Below, piece after piece: positions 54,360 through 63,305 of a stretch of 64,000 bases of DNA. This DNA is from Parapedobacter defluvii. Lineage in GTDB: Bacteria > Bacteroidota > Bacteroidia > Sphingobacteriales > Sphingobacteriaceae. The position numbers and the translations under genes were made by a program. The notes below the pieces were generated by a model, which made no database searches, had not been told where the DNA came from, and saw only the letters and a program-made list of their open reading frames with translations. The stretch is from the NCBI RefSeq assembly GCF_014642075.1, contig NZ_BMIK01000015.1:50460-114459 (forward strand). Reading direction: 5' to 3'. The first letter of the stretch is position 1, and each line of letters begins with the position of its first letter.

Positions 54360-54740
54360 TTGAAAAGGGTCATTTCATTCCTATTACTTGTATCCCTTGC
54401 TTACCAATGTCTGGGGAGCATGGGGGTATTTGTGTGGTTTGAAAGCAACCGATCCTATATTACAAAAGAACTTTGCGAAAATAGAGCAAGACCTCAAATG
54501 CATTGCAATGGTCAGTGCGTACTGATGAAAAAGCTCAAAGCATTGGAGGAGAAATCTTCCGATAAAAGTCTTCCGCAGAACGTAAAATACGAAACTTTTC
54601 TCTGCGTGATGCAAGCTTGGCTTGTAATGCCCGAAAGCCTATCCATCCGATTGGAGAACAAATATATTGCCTATTATAACGCTTACTATAGTTTTATACA
54701 TTTCAAGAATAACTTCCGCCCTCCTCGATTCAACGCCTAA
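54360..54740 (+). CDS. Small CxGxC protein next to SCO, copy 2
   Basis: 126 residues from TTG 54360, 13 bp after the SCO gene. Signal-like N-terminus (1-~24), then NRSYITKELCENRARPQMHCNGQCVLMKKLKA, end FRPPRF. Same pattern as copy 1 at 52488; both begin with TTG. Three cysteines could bind metal or form disulphides. Function unknown. Confidence 0.65.
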   Translation: MKRVISFLLLVSLAYQCLGSMGVFVWFESNRSYITKELCENRARPQMHCNGQCVLMKKLKALEEKSSDKSLPQNVKYETFLCVMQAWLVMPESLSIRLENKYIAYYNAYYSFIHFKNNFRPPRFNA

Positions 54741-54837
54741 TCAATTTCTATAAAATTAATAGGGCTGTATTTAACCGAAGATGCTTTTAACTTTTAGGTG
54801 GCCAATACAGCGATTTTGGCATTGAATAAAATCGAAA

Positions 54838-55683
54838 ATGAAATCAATATACTTAGGAAAGACGTCTATGCTCTTTAGCATGGCAGCTATAGCATTGGTG
54901 TACAGCTTGTCGGGGTGCGGAAACAATGCTCAGAACCAACAACAGGAAGAAGCTGTTGACACAACAAATACGTTGGTTGATATAACAGCTTTAACCAAAA
55001 TAGCAGATACTACATTAACGGACAAAAAGATCAACGTACTGGTAAAGGATAGTCTGACCAGCAAAAACGAAACCATCTACATTCAGGTCACGGATCAGGA
55101 TGGGAGTCCAGCTACGGACGTGCAGCTTGACTATGACGTTGTCATGGACATGGGTATGATGTCGCACGGAGGACCGTATTATCCAGTAATGGATATGGGC
55201 AATGGACTTTTCAAGGCCGAAGTGGTTTTTATCATGGCCAATATGAAGGATATGGGCAAGGGCTGGATATTGAATGCTGTCCTCAATAAAACAGATAGTT
55301 TATCCTTTTTGCTGCCCGTTTCAGAAGCAAAGTATGCAAGGACTATCCCTGTTGGCACCAAAGATGACGGCCGTGTGTTCGTTAGTCTATTGCTGCCCAA
55401 TGAGGTAAAAACTGGAAGTCAGCCTATTGACTTTACACTGCACAAGATGGAGCATGAGGCTTTTCCACCGCTGGACAACTATACGGTAGAAATAGAGCCT
55501 TTTATGCCGGATATGGGACATGGCTCTCCCGATAATAAGGCTGCCGTTGGCAAAGGCAGTGGAAGGTATAGTGGGATAGTCAATTTTACCATGAAAGGCC
55601 CTTGGACAATCAAAGTGAATCTGTTCAAAAAAGGAGAAAAAGTATCACAGGAGGAACTGGTATTTCCTGTAGAAGTTAAATAG
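54838..55683 (+). CDS. YtkA/FixH-like copper-binding lipoprotein
   Basis: 281 residues; lipobox SGCG near residue 27. Two immunoglobulin-like YtkA repeats (about 70-165 and 175-280), the first with a Met/His-rich loop MDMGMMSHGG and PVMDMGNGLF, the second with EPFMPDMGHGSP. This is the copper-trafficking variant of the FixH/YtkA fold. It comes after sco and the CxGxC protein and before the MbnP-MbnH pairs. Confidence 0.8.
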   Translation: MKSIYLGKTSMLFSMAAIALVYSLSGCGNNAQNQQQEEAVDTTNTLVDITALTKIADTTLTDKKINVLVKDSLTSKNETIYIQVTDQDGSPATDVQLDYDVVMDMGMMSHGGPYYPVMDMGNGLFKAEVVFIMANMKDMGKGWILNAVLNKTDSLSFLLPVSEAKYARTIPVGTKDDGRVFVSLLLPNEVKTGSQPIDFTLHKMEHEAFPPLDNYTVEIEPFMPDMGHGSPDNKAAVGKGSGRYSGIVNFTMKGPWTIKVNLFKKGEKVSQEELVFPVEVK

Positions 55684-55709
55684 CAAATCAATATATAATA
55701 ACAAGAAAA

Positions 55710-56582
55710 ATGAAAAAGCAGAATTTATTTTTTGCAGCCATTGCTGCGTTGGTATTCACATCCTGTGAAAAAACCGAAATTAAAGAAGTTGAAAAGATTG
55801 TTTATGCCGATCAGGCAGGAGCTTTGTCGCTGACGTTTGATGCCCGGTATGGCGAGTCTGACTTCGAACTAAACAAGAAATATCCCTACCAACTGGTCAA
55901 TTCCGGTGGAACTTATGATATGGAATTTGAATTCAGCCGTCTCCGCTATTGGGTGAGCAATGTCAAATTGATCGATAATGACAATAAAGAACATGCCATA
56001 GCGGATTCCTATTATCTGGTGGAGGAAACAAATGAAATAGCTGTACAGCATTTGGTCAACGGAGAAAAATATCCGGCAACCAAGCGAGAGGAAGTAATTA
56101 TTAAAGATATTCCTTCCGGTGAATACAAAGCTATAAAATTCTCTATCGGTGTAGATCAAAAATACAATGACAATATTGCTTTGACCGCAGGCGAACTGGG
56201 TTCGCTGAACGGCATGGGGGTTAGCGATGGATGGATGTGGTTCACCAGTTACAAATTCCTGACCTTAGCCGGTACTATCCATTGGGCAGAGGGAACCCCA
56301 ACTTCTAAAGCGCTGTCATGGGAAACGGGTTCAAATGAACTGTTTGACGGTGCCGGAAAAACTGTCGAATTGACAACACCATTAAAAATTGATGCCCAAA
56401 ACTCAGGGAAAGTCACTTTTAACGTGGATGTAAAAGAGCTGCTATCGGCGACCGATCTACCGTGGGTCAATAACAGCATCAGTCAAAACAAAAAAGACCT
56501 GATGATAGCTCTTCGCGATACGTTTCTAAGTAAGTCGTTGACATTTAAAGAAGCAAGTTCTGTTTCCGTGGAAGCAAATTAA
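55710..56582 (+). CDS. MbnP-family copper-binding protein, copy 1
   Basis: 290 residues; signal ending in FTSC (lipoprotein). The MbnP fold is recognised by the sequences SLTFDARYG, FEFSRLRYWVSNVKL, IKFSIGVDQKYN and GWMWFTSYKF. In characterised cases a partner MbnH oxidises a tryptophan of MbnP to kynurenine, creating a copper site. The partner gene follows with a 1-bp overlap (TAATG). Function in this organism is inferred from the family. Confidence 0.85.
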   Translation: MKKQNLFFAAIAALVFTSCEKTEIKEVEKIVYADQAGALSLTFDARYGESDFELNKKYPYQLVNSGGTYDMEFEFSRLRYWVSNVKLIDNDNKEHAIADSYYLVEETNEIAVQHLVNGEKYPATKREEVIIKDIPSGEYKAIKFSIGVDQKYNDNIALTAGELGSLNGMGVSDGWMWFTSYKFLTLAGTIHWAEGTPTSKALSWETGSNELFDGAGKTVELTTPLKIDAQNSGKVTFNVDVKELLSATDLPWVNNSISQNKKDLMIALRDTFLSKSLTFKEASSVSVEAN

Positions 56583-57706
56583 TGCATATCGCAGTAAGAA
56601 ATAGATATATCATTGGAGTCTTCGCCTTTTTGGTGGGGTTGTTTGTCCTATTATCCTGCTCAAAGGATGATGAACTACCCATTGCCGATGAGGAGGAGAC
56701 TCCTTTTGCGTTTCGTCAACCTGCCTTTTTTCCCCAAGCGGTCGAATCTGCTATTGACCCAAAGACCGGTCTTCCATCCAATCCACTGACCAAAGCGGGT
56801 GTTGAATTGGGCCGACGGCTTTTTTATGATCCTCTTTTGTCCGCTAATAAGCAGGTTTCCTGTGCAAGCTGCCACCACCAGGGAAAAGGTTTTTCTGATG
56901 GCGTGGCACTCACCACAGCGGGTGTATCGGGCAAGCCTTTGGAGCGACACTCGCCCACACTGATCAATCTCGCATGGACAGACAGGGGGTTCTTTTGGGA
57001 CGGCGGGTCGACCAACCTGGAATCGCAGGCATTTGGCCCGCTAACGCATGCCGACGAGATGGGAATGTATCTACCTGTGCTTGTGGAACGTTTGCGTGCA
57101 GATGCTACTTATGTGGGGTTATTTCAGAAAGCCTTTGGCGAACTACCAAGTGAACATCGCACGGCGATGGCCCTATCGCAATTTCAGCGCATACTGATCT
57201 CGGCTGATGCTCCGTACGATCTATATCGTCGGGGAGAACAGCCGGATGCGTTATCTGCCGATCAGCTTCGTGGACTAAATCTGGTCAGACAAAAGTGTAG
57301 CAGTTGCCATGCGGGAGAACTTTTTACAGATAATGGTTTTCACAATAACGGTATAGACGATGATTTTGGTGATGGATCGCATGAGGGCATTTATTGGGGC
57401 AGATACCGTATTACCTACAATCCATTGGATCTGGGAACTTTCAAGACACCGACGCTGCGCAACGTGATGGTCAGTGCCCCCTATATGCATGACGGGCGCT
57501 TCAAGACAATAGATGAAGTACTCCATCATTATCGATTCGGTATCAAAGACACGCCTGTTACCGATGCTGCATTATACCAGAACAATGACAAGGTAGGGAT
57601 ACCTATGACGGACCAAGAGGTCGAAGAAATCAAGTCATTTTTACATGCACTGACCGACGAGAAATTTTTAAACAACAGGGAGTTTTCAAATCCCTATAAT
57701 AAATGA
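56582..57706 (+). CDS. MbnH-like dihaem cytochrome c peroxidase, copy 1
   Basis: 374 residues; lipobox LLSC. Two haem c motifs, CASCH (about 100) and CSSCH (about 241), and the histidine/tryptophan arrangement of the CcpA/MauG superfamily (PYMHDGRFKTIDEVLHHY). By precedent MbnH performs oxygen- or peroxide-driven oxidation of its partner MbnP. Translational coupling with the preceding mbnP-like gene supports that role. Confidence 0.9.
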   Translation: MHIAVRNRYIIGVFAFLVGLFVLLSCSKDDELPIADEEETPFAFRQPAFFPQAVESAIDPKTGLPSNPLTKAGVELGRRLFYDPLLSANKQVSCASCHHQGKGFSDGVALTTAGVSGKPLERHSPTLINLAWTDRGFFWDGGSTNLESQAFGPLTHADEMGMYLPVLVERLRADATYVGLFQKAFGELPSEHRTAMALSQFQRILISADAPYDLYRRGEQPDALSADQLRGLNLVRQKCSSCHAGELFTDNGFHNNGIDDDFGDGSHEGIYWGRYRITYNPLDLGTFKTPTLRNVMVSAPYMHDGRFKTIDEVLHHYRFGIKDTPVTDAALYQNNDKVGIPMTDQEVEEIKSFLHALTDEKFLNNREFSNPYNK

Positions 57707-57707
57707 T

Positions 57708-58607
57708 ATGAGAGAGAAAATGATAAAACGAGACTGGAAGAGCATGGTGATCGCATGTATAACGTGCTGCCTGCTGCTATCGGCCTGTAAAAAGGACGAC
57801 GATATTATCGATGAGAATAAGATGGGTGATTTTTCCATTGAATTTGACCACATCGTCGGAGAAGACCGGTTCTATATCGATCCCAGCTATCTGTACCGAA
57901 ACGAAAAGGGCGAACAGTTCAGCATACGTATCCTAATGTACTATATCAGCAACATCAAGCTATACAAAGCTGATGGAAGTAGTTACACCGTTCCGCAGGA
58001 CGATAGCTATTTTCTGGTGGATGGATCCGATAGATCGACACGATTTACGAAGGTCAAGGTTCCCGAAGGAGACTATACTAAAGTTGAATTCATGATCGGG
58101 GTCGATCAGGAAAGAAACATGATGCCGATGGAACGCAGAACGGGTGTGCTGTCCTTTAATCCCGGAGAAGGACATGCAGGCATGTTCTGGACATGGAGCC
58201 AGGGATATATATTCTTCAAGCTGGAAGGGAACAGTGATGTGGTGTCGGACGATCAGCAGGGCGATCCGACGGGGAACAAACAGTTCAAATATCATATCGG
58301 AGGTTTTGGGTATCCATTTGATGATCCCGAAGCCATGAACAACATTAAGGTGATCACCGTAGATCTTACCCAGACAAGCGGTGACCATCTGGCGCATGTA
58401 AGGGAAGGTCTAAGGAGCAATGTGCATCTGATGGTCGATGTGATGCAGATCTTTAACGGGCCCTATAAGTTGAGCATTGCAGATAAGCCAAACGTGATGT
58501 TCAATAAAGAAGACAGCGGAAATATTGCCGGAAATTTTTCGTCCCTGTTTACACACGACCACAGTGAAAACTATGTGAGAAGTGAGGCGGAGCTATCCTC
58601 TAATTAA
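57708..58607 (+). CDS. MbnP-family copper-binding protein, copy 2
   Basis: 299 residues; lipobox LSAC after about 27 residues. MbnP signature FSIEFDHIVGEDRF, YISNIKLYKADG, VEFMIGVDQERN and GMFWTWSQGYIFFKLEG, more like typical MbnP than copy 1 in the Trp-rich segment. Its start is 1 bp after the first MbnH stop; the second MbnH follows 15 bp after it. Confidence 0.88.
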   Translation: MREKMIKRDWKSMVIACITCCLLLSACKKDDDIIDENKMGDFSIEFDHIVGEDRFYIDPSYLYRNEKGEQFSIRILMYYISNIKLYKADGSSYTVPQDDSYFLVDGSDRSTRFTKVKVPEGDYTKVEFMIGVDQERNMMPMERRTGVLSFNPGEGHAGMFWTWSQGYIFFKLEGNSDVVSDDQQGDPTGNKQFKYHIGGFGYPFDDPEAMNNIKVITVDLTQTSGDHLAHVREGLRSNVHLMVDVMQIFNGPYKLSIADKPNVMFNKEDSGNIAGNFSSLFTHDHSENYVRSEAELSSN

Positions 58608-58622
58608 CAATGCCAAGAAGAG

Positions 58623-59690
58623 ATGAAAAAGATATGGGTGCTTACTTTAATTCTTGGCCTGATATGGGCCTGTAAAAAAGGAAATGACATTATAGAGGAG
58701 GAGGAAATATTTCTGGGCTTTGTGCAGCCTTCAAATTTTCCGAAACCGGCCTATGACCTTTCCAGAAATCCGGTGACCAAAGACGGCTTCGAATTAGGAA
58801 AAAAACTTTTCTATGAACCACGGCTTTCCCGAAACAATACGATTGCCTGCGGGAGCTGTCATATACAAGGCGCAGGATTTACACACCATGGACACGACGT
58901 AAGCCATGGGATCGACGACCGTCTGGGAACGCGCAACCCGATGCCGATCATGAACCTTGCCTGGCACAGTGAATTCTTTTGGGATGGAGGTGTATTTGAT
59001 CTTGACTTTTCTCCAGCAAATGCGATACACAGCGAAGTGGAGATGGACGAGACCGTGACCAACGTCCTGCTTAAATTAAGGGCACGTCCAGAGTATCCCG
59101 CTCTCTTCAAGAAAGCCTTCGGAACAGAGGAGATTACCGATGTACTGTTTTTCAGGGCCTTATCACAATTTATGCTCATGGCGACCAGTAGTGATTCCAA
59201 GTACGATAAGGTTATGCGCAAGGAAGATGGGGCTTCGTTTTCGGATTCAGAAAAACGGGGTTATCTTTTTTTTCAGAATAACTGTGCAAACTGTCACAAA
59301 GAACCTCTTTTTACGGATCTAAGCTACCGCAACAACGGAATACGTCCCAACCGTAGTGATGATAAAGGGCGTGCCATAGTGAGCGGAAATGAGAACGATG
59401 AATACAGATTCAAGGTGCCATCACTGCGCAACCTCTCCTTCACAGCACCTTACACACACGACGGACGTTATCTGACCGTGAGCAGGATGCTTGACCACTA
59501 CCGTCATGACATGGTAGATTCACCGACATTGGATCCCTTGTTCCGACAAGCTGACGGCACGTTGGGCATTACCATGACTGAACAAGAAAAAACAGATCTG
59601 ATGGCCTTCCTAAAAACATTGGAAGACCCCACGTTTCTGTCAAACAAATTACTTTCAGAACCATTTGGCTCTGATTTTATCGTCAATTAA
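58623..59690 (+). CDS. MbnH-like dihaem cytochrome c peroxidase, copy 2
   Basis: 355 residues with haem motifs CGSCH (about 80) and CANCH (about 225), probable lipoprotein signal (LIWAC) and the C-terminal APYTHDGRYLTVSRMLDHY segment. Forms a second MbnP-MbnH pair with the preceding gene. The gene order mbnP-mbnH-mbnP-mbnH points to duplication with divergence. Confidence 0.9.
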   Translation: MKKIWVLTLILGLIWACKKGNDIIEEEEIFLGFVQPSNFPKPAYDLSRNPVTKDGFELGKKLFYEPRLSRNNTIACGSCHIQGAGFTHHGHDVSHGIDDRLGTRNPMPIMNLAWHSEFFWDGGVFDLDFSPANAIHSEVEMDETVTNVLLKLRARPEYPALFKKAFGTEEITDVLFFRALSQFMLMATSSDSKYDKVMRKEDGASFSDSEKRGYLFFQNNCANCHKEPLFTDLSYRNNGIRPNRSDDKGRAIVSGNENDEYRFKVPSLRNLSFTAPYTHDGRYLTVSRMLDHYRHDMVDSPTLDPLFRQADGTLGITMTEQEKTDLMAFLKTLEDPTFLSNKLLSEPFGSDFIVN

Positions 59691-59700
59691 TGATTAGGAT

Positions 59701-60651
59701 ATGAGAAAGAAAATTATACTATCGATTTTATCCGCTGTCGCACTTTTTGCAAATATACCGCAGTCAGCAGCCTGTGATGTCTGCGGATGCGGTGTAGGAA
59801 GCTACTATATGGGTATCTTACCGGACTTTACCAAACGTTTTATAGGATTACGTTATCAGCAGAATAGATTACAGACCCACTTGGGTTCTAACGGTATCCG
59901 TACGCCGAACTCAACGCATGAGACCTACCGTACGATGGAACTTTGGGGGGCTTGGAATTTTGGAGAGCGCTGGCGGGTGATGGCGATCGTTCCGTACAGT
60001 TTTAATGAGCGTACTATCGGAAACAACAATATGGAAACAGGCAAGAAAAACGGTCTCGGCGACGTTGTTGTGATGGGGCATTACAAGCTTCTGGATGATG
60101 TCCGAACGACTGGATCCAACAAATTGCTGATGCAATCTCTTTGGATCGGTGCCGGGATAAAAACACCTACAGGTCAGTACGATACCAGCGAGCAATCCAG
60201 TGCAGAAATGGGCGCACCGAACAATTTTCAGTTAGGGACAGCGAGTGCCGACTTTATGATCAACGCCGCTTACGACATCCGCTTGATGGACGCCGGTATC
60301 AATGTGAATGCGACCTACAAGATCAATACCGAAAACAAGCATGAATACCGTTATGCCAATAAGTTTACAATGAATGCTTTGGCATATTACAAATTTAATA
60401 TTCAGAACAAAGTCCGGATTTCTCCCAACGCAGGTGTGCTCTATGAAACGCAACCCAAAGATGTGCTTTACAACCGTTTTGACGTAGCCCAGTCCGGTGG
60501 CCACTCTACCATGGGTATTGCAGGTATTGAGGTCAATGCCGGCAGATTTTCTATCGGTGGAAACTTCCAGACTCCGATCAGCCAAAATCTTGCAGATGGA
60601 CGGATAAAGGCAGAAAATCGTTTTATGACCCATGTATCATTCTCCTTTTGA
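59701..60651 (+). CDS. Outer-membrane beta-barrel with N-terminal CxxCxC motif
   Basis: 316 residues; signal peptide (1-~24) cut before CDVCGCGVG, a cysteine cluster that could bind copper or form a disulphide bond, then a barrel of alternating hydrophobic strands ending FMTHVSFSF. It resembles transporter-type barrels linked to metal and cytochrome clusters in Bacteroidota. The context points to copper export or a copper-linked channel; not proven. Confidence 0.7.
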   Translation: MRKKIILSILSAVALFANIPQSAACDVCGCGVGSYYMGILPDFTKRFIGLRYQQNRLQTHLGSNGIRTPNSTHETYRTMELWGAWNFGERWRVMAIVPYSFNERTIGNNNMETGKKNGLGDVVVMGHYKLLDDVRTTGSNKLLMQSLWIGAGIKTPTGQYDTSEQSSAEMGAPNNFQLGTASADFMINAAYDIRLMDAGINVNATYKINTENKHEYRYANKFTMNALAYYKFNIQNKVRISPNAGVLYETQPKDVLYNRFDVAQSGGHSTMGIAGIEVNAGRFSIGGNFQTPISQNLADGRIKAENRFMTHVSFSF

Positions 60652-60675
60652 TTTTACTACAAAAAATAAACAGAT

Positions 60676-61164
60676 ATGAAGAATTTTAATGTTTTATTAG
60701 CCATTGGTCTTATAGCTACGGTTATTGCCTGTAACAACAATCCAAAGACAAAAACTTCGGAAGCATCAACAGATCCAACAGCTGAAGAACCGAAAGAATT
60801 GGTGATACACGATTACCTTAAGGAGGGAAACAAAGGGATCGGGCCTATCACATCCTTTACACAGCCCGCATTTGACCAAGCTGTGGCAGATGAGGGCAAC
60901 AAGCTGTTTATCGTGCGGTGCACCATGTGCCACGAATACGGCGAAGATAAACTCGGCCCTGCGTTAAAAGGCATAACGAAGAAAAGAACGCCGGAATGGA
61001 TTTTAAACCTGATGCTGAATACCGAAGAAATGTTCGAAAAAGATCCAGATGCATTGGCCCTAAAAGACAAATATGAAAGCATGATGATCAGTGTAGGTCT
61101 GAACGAACAGGAAGCAAAATCTATATTGGAATACTTAAGACAGGAAGACGCAAAATCGAATTGA
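60676..61164 (+). CDS. Monohaem c-type cytochrome lipoprotein
   Basis: 162 residues; lipobox IAC at about 20, linker rich in Thr/Glu, then one cytochrome c domain with CTMCH (about 82-86) and a candidate distal Met near the C-terminus (MMISVGL). It is a probable electron carrier for the peroxidase-like MbnH proteins or the cytochrome membrane pair. Confidence 0.88.
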   Translation: MKNFNVLLAIGLIATVIACNNNPKTKTSEASTDPTAEEPKELVIHDYLKEGNKGIGPITSFTQPAFDQAVADEGNKLFIVRCTMCHEYGEDKLGPALKGITKKRTPEWILNLMLNTEEMFEKDPDALALKDKYESMMISVGLNEQEAKSILEYLRQEDAKSN

Positions 61165-61183
61165 TAACGAAAATCTATTTATC

Positions 61184-61921
61184 ATGAAAACCACAAATAG
61201 AAGAAACTTTGTAAAAGGAAGTTTAACACTCGCTACGGGTCTATTGCTGGCCAATAAATCATTTGCAGATAATATCGTAGGGGCAACGGTAAACAGCAAT
61301 TTTAAGTTCGAGCTTGCAAAGCTTACCTATTCATTTAATGATTTTGAGCCTGTGATTGATGCATTAACTATGCAGATCCACTATGAGCGTCACTATGGTG
61401 CCTATGTGAAGAATGCCAATGAAGCGATCTCGGACGAAAATATGTTGGCGACTGGTGCAAAGGATTTGTTTTCCCGCATATCCAAATATTCTACAAAGCT
61501 CCGCAACAACGCCGGAGGCGCATTCAACCATGAACTATTTTGGTCTATCCTCCGTAAACCGTCGCAGAACAATGTACCGATTGGACAACTTGCCCAATCC
61601 ATCGACAATAGCTTTGGATCTTTCGAAGCGTTTAAAGAACAATTTGGTAAAATAGCATTGGGGCAGTTTGGATCGGGTTGGGCATGGCTGGTCAAAGATG
61701 GCAATCAGTTAAAAATCGGATCAACACCCAATCAGGACAACCCGTTGATGGATGTGTCACCATTTAGAGGAACTCCTATTTTGGGACTCGATGTTTGGGA
61801 GCATGCCTACTACCTGAACTATCAGAATAAGCGGGCCGACTATATCAATAAATGGTGGGATATTGTAAATTGGGAGCAAGTTTTGTTTTATTTTACAGAG
61901 AATACCGTAGAGACAAGATAA
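61184..61921 (+). CDS. Tat-exported Fe/Mn superoxide dismutase
   Basis: 245 residues. An N-terminal Tat signal (RRNFVKGS at 6-13, then hydrophobic to about 28) precedes a normal Fe/Mn-SOD: metal ligands in MQIHYERHYGAYV, GGAFNHELFW, FGSGWAWLV and LDVWEHAYY. Most bacterial SODs stay in the cytoplasm; this one should be folded, loaded with metal and exported to the periplasm. Its neighbours are redox copper proteins, suggesting protection from superoxide there. TatA is encoded at 27.8 kb. Confidence 0.93.
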   Translation: MKTTNRRNFVKGSLTLATGLLLANKSFADNIVGATVNSNFKFELAKLTYSFNDFEPVIDALTMQIHYERHYGAYVKNANEAISDENMLATGAKDLFSRISKYSTKLRNNAGGAFNHELFWSILRKPSQNNVPIGQLAQSIDNSFGSFEAFKEQFGKIALGQFGSGWAWLVKDGNQLKIGSTPNQDNPLMDVSPFRGTPILGLDVWEHAYYLNYQNKRADYINKWWDIVNWEQVLFYFTENTVETR

Positions 61922-62079
61922 TTTCAGGTATTGTTAAGAGAATACATATGATAATCAATTACGCTAATCGCTAACAAGGTTACACGGTCTGCGTTAAAAA
62001 GTATTAATAAAATTAGCGTGCACACGCTTCCGCTTAAAGAAAACTGGTAATTTTTAAAAATACACGGGAACAAGTGCAG

Positions 62080-62108
62080 GCCTGCCTAAGTGCGGGCTTG
62101 TCTGTTTT
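62080..62108 (+). terminator. Weak terminator after the copper/SOD operon
   Basis: GCCTGC (62080-62085) and GCGGGC (62092-62097) form a 6-bp stem (one G-U) with a 6-base loop; TTGTCTGTTTT follows. Confidence 0.4.
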
Positions 62109-62182
62109 GTGTATTAGGTATACCAGTACCTCTTTAAGCAATATGACAGCCCCACTTAGATAGGTCATTATTTAAATAGAGA

Positions 62183-63127
62183 ATGACAAAAATGAAACCT
62201 ATGAATATCGGCTGTACACAAATGCATACTGTCACATTAGTGGCTATCGTTATAGAACTTATTCTTCTTGGAGCACAAGGGGCATATTATTTAGCACGTC
62301 CATACGACAGGACACGGTTGTGGTACATCGGGCTATTGCTTCTCATGATCATGCTTAATACGATCAATGGATTATTGCCCGATCCCAGATATGCTATTCC
62401 AATATATATTCAGAACATTATCGTTACAGGAATAGGCTTTACTGTCGCCTCTTATTACCCGTTGTATTTCTATAAAGCATTTGAACTGAAAAAGCTACGC
62501 TTTCATGCTATCTATGGAATACCTATGTTTATGCTGTTGCCTTATTTCCTGTTTTTCGTTGTAGGCTACTCCATACATGAAGACATTGACTTCGCCCGTC
62601 GATATGGATTTTTGATTCCCGGAATATACTCTGCCATATTACTGATAACTATAGGTAGATCAATTCATTTTTCTTATCGAAAAAACGATTACAGCTTAAG
62701 TCTATTTGCAGAAAGGTTGGCTGCTTACATAGCTATGTTGCCGTGGTCGCTGATGCCAATGGTAGTCTACTATCAATTTGGTCAACTATCGGAAACGTTA
62801 TTTGCCAACTTCGGGTTTATGGCAGTAAGCACCCTATTGCTATACCGAGACATCAGATTGGACAGGGCGGAGCAGAAACAATTGGAAAATCTTCGTCAGC
62901 TGGTAATGGATACCGATACGATTAAACTCAATTGTCAAAAAAACTTGTTATCTCCCCGTGAGATTGAAATCGCCATTTTGCTGTGCCACCGCTTGCGACG
63001 GAGAGACATCGCAGACAAACTATTTATTTCAGACCGAACGGTAGACAAGCATACCGAACGAATTTTCCTAAAGATGGGCGTTACCTCCCGTGAGGAACTT
63101 CTTGAAAAACTCAACACTCCATCTTAA
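62183..63127 (+). CDS. Membrane LuxR-type transcription regulator
   Basis: 314 residues: seven probable membrane helices (about 14-220) and a C-terminal LuxR helix-turn-helix (about 253-305, LSPREIEIAILLCHRLRRRDIADKLFISDRTVDKHTERIFLKMGV). Membrane-bound LuxR proteins of this kind couple a membrane event to transcription. It may control the copper and cytochrome genes upstream; the ligand is unknown. The start is uncertain among nearby ATGs. Confidence 0.85.
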   Translation: MTKMKPMNIGCTQMHTVTLVAIVIELILLGAQGAYYLARPYDRTRLWYIGLLLLMIMLNTINGLLPDPRYAIPIYIQNIIVTGIGFTVASYYPLYFYKAFELKKLRFHAIYGIPMFMLLPYFLFFVVGYSIHEDIDFARRYGFLIPGIYSAILLITIGRSIHFSYRKNDYSLSLFAERLAAYIAMLPWSLMPMVVYYQFGQLSETLFANFGFMAVSTLLLYRDIRLDRAEQKQLENLRQLVMDTDTIKLNCQKNLLSPREIEIAILLCHRLRRRDIADKLFISDRTVDKHTERIFLKMGVTSREELLEKLNTPS

Positions 63128-63246
63128 TATCCTCCTAATGTCATCGAAAACGGATACTGTTTGGCAACCAAAAAGTGAGAAATAATACGCATAATGTACA
63201 TATATCAATAGGTATAATATGCGGTAGCTACCCTTCATTATTCGCC

Positions 63247-63254
63247 TAATTTTG
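63247..63254 (+). promoter_or_regulatory. -7 element of the RteC-like gene
   Basis: TAATTTTG, exact TAnnTTTG, 59 bp before the ATG at 63306; the palindrome at 63259-63278 lies just downstream, over the expected start. Confidence 0.5.
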
Positions 63255-63258
63255 TTTT

Positions 63259-63278
63259 ATACGACCGAGTGGTCGTAT
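63259..63278. promoter_or_regulatory. Perfect 8-bp half-site operator before the RteC-like gene
   Basis: ATACGACC and GGTCGTAT are exact inverses with a GAGT spacer. The form fits TetR-family operators. It covers the expected transcription start, so it should act as a repressor site. No TetR gene is in the window. Confidence 0.6.
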
Positions 63279-63305
63279 CGAGAGGGAACAAAAGCGCATT
63301 AAACT

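Noticed and set aside
59911..60195. Minus frames opposite the beta-barrel gene
   Set aside because: Antisense of a clear outer-membrane protein; no support.
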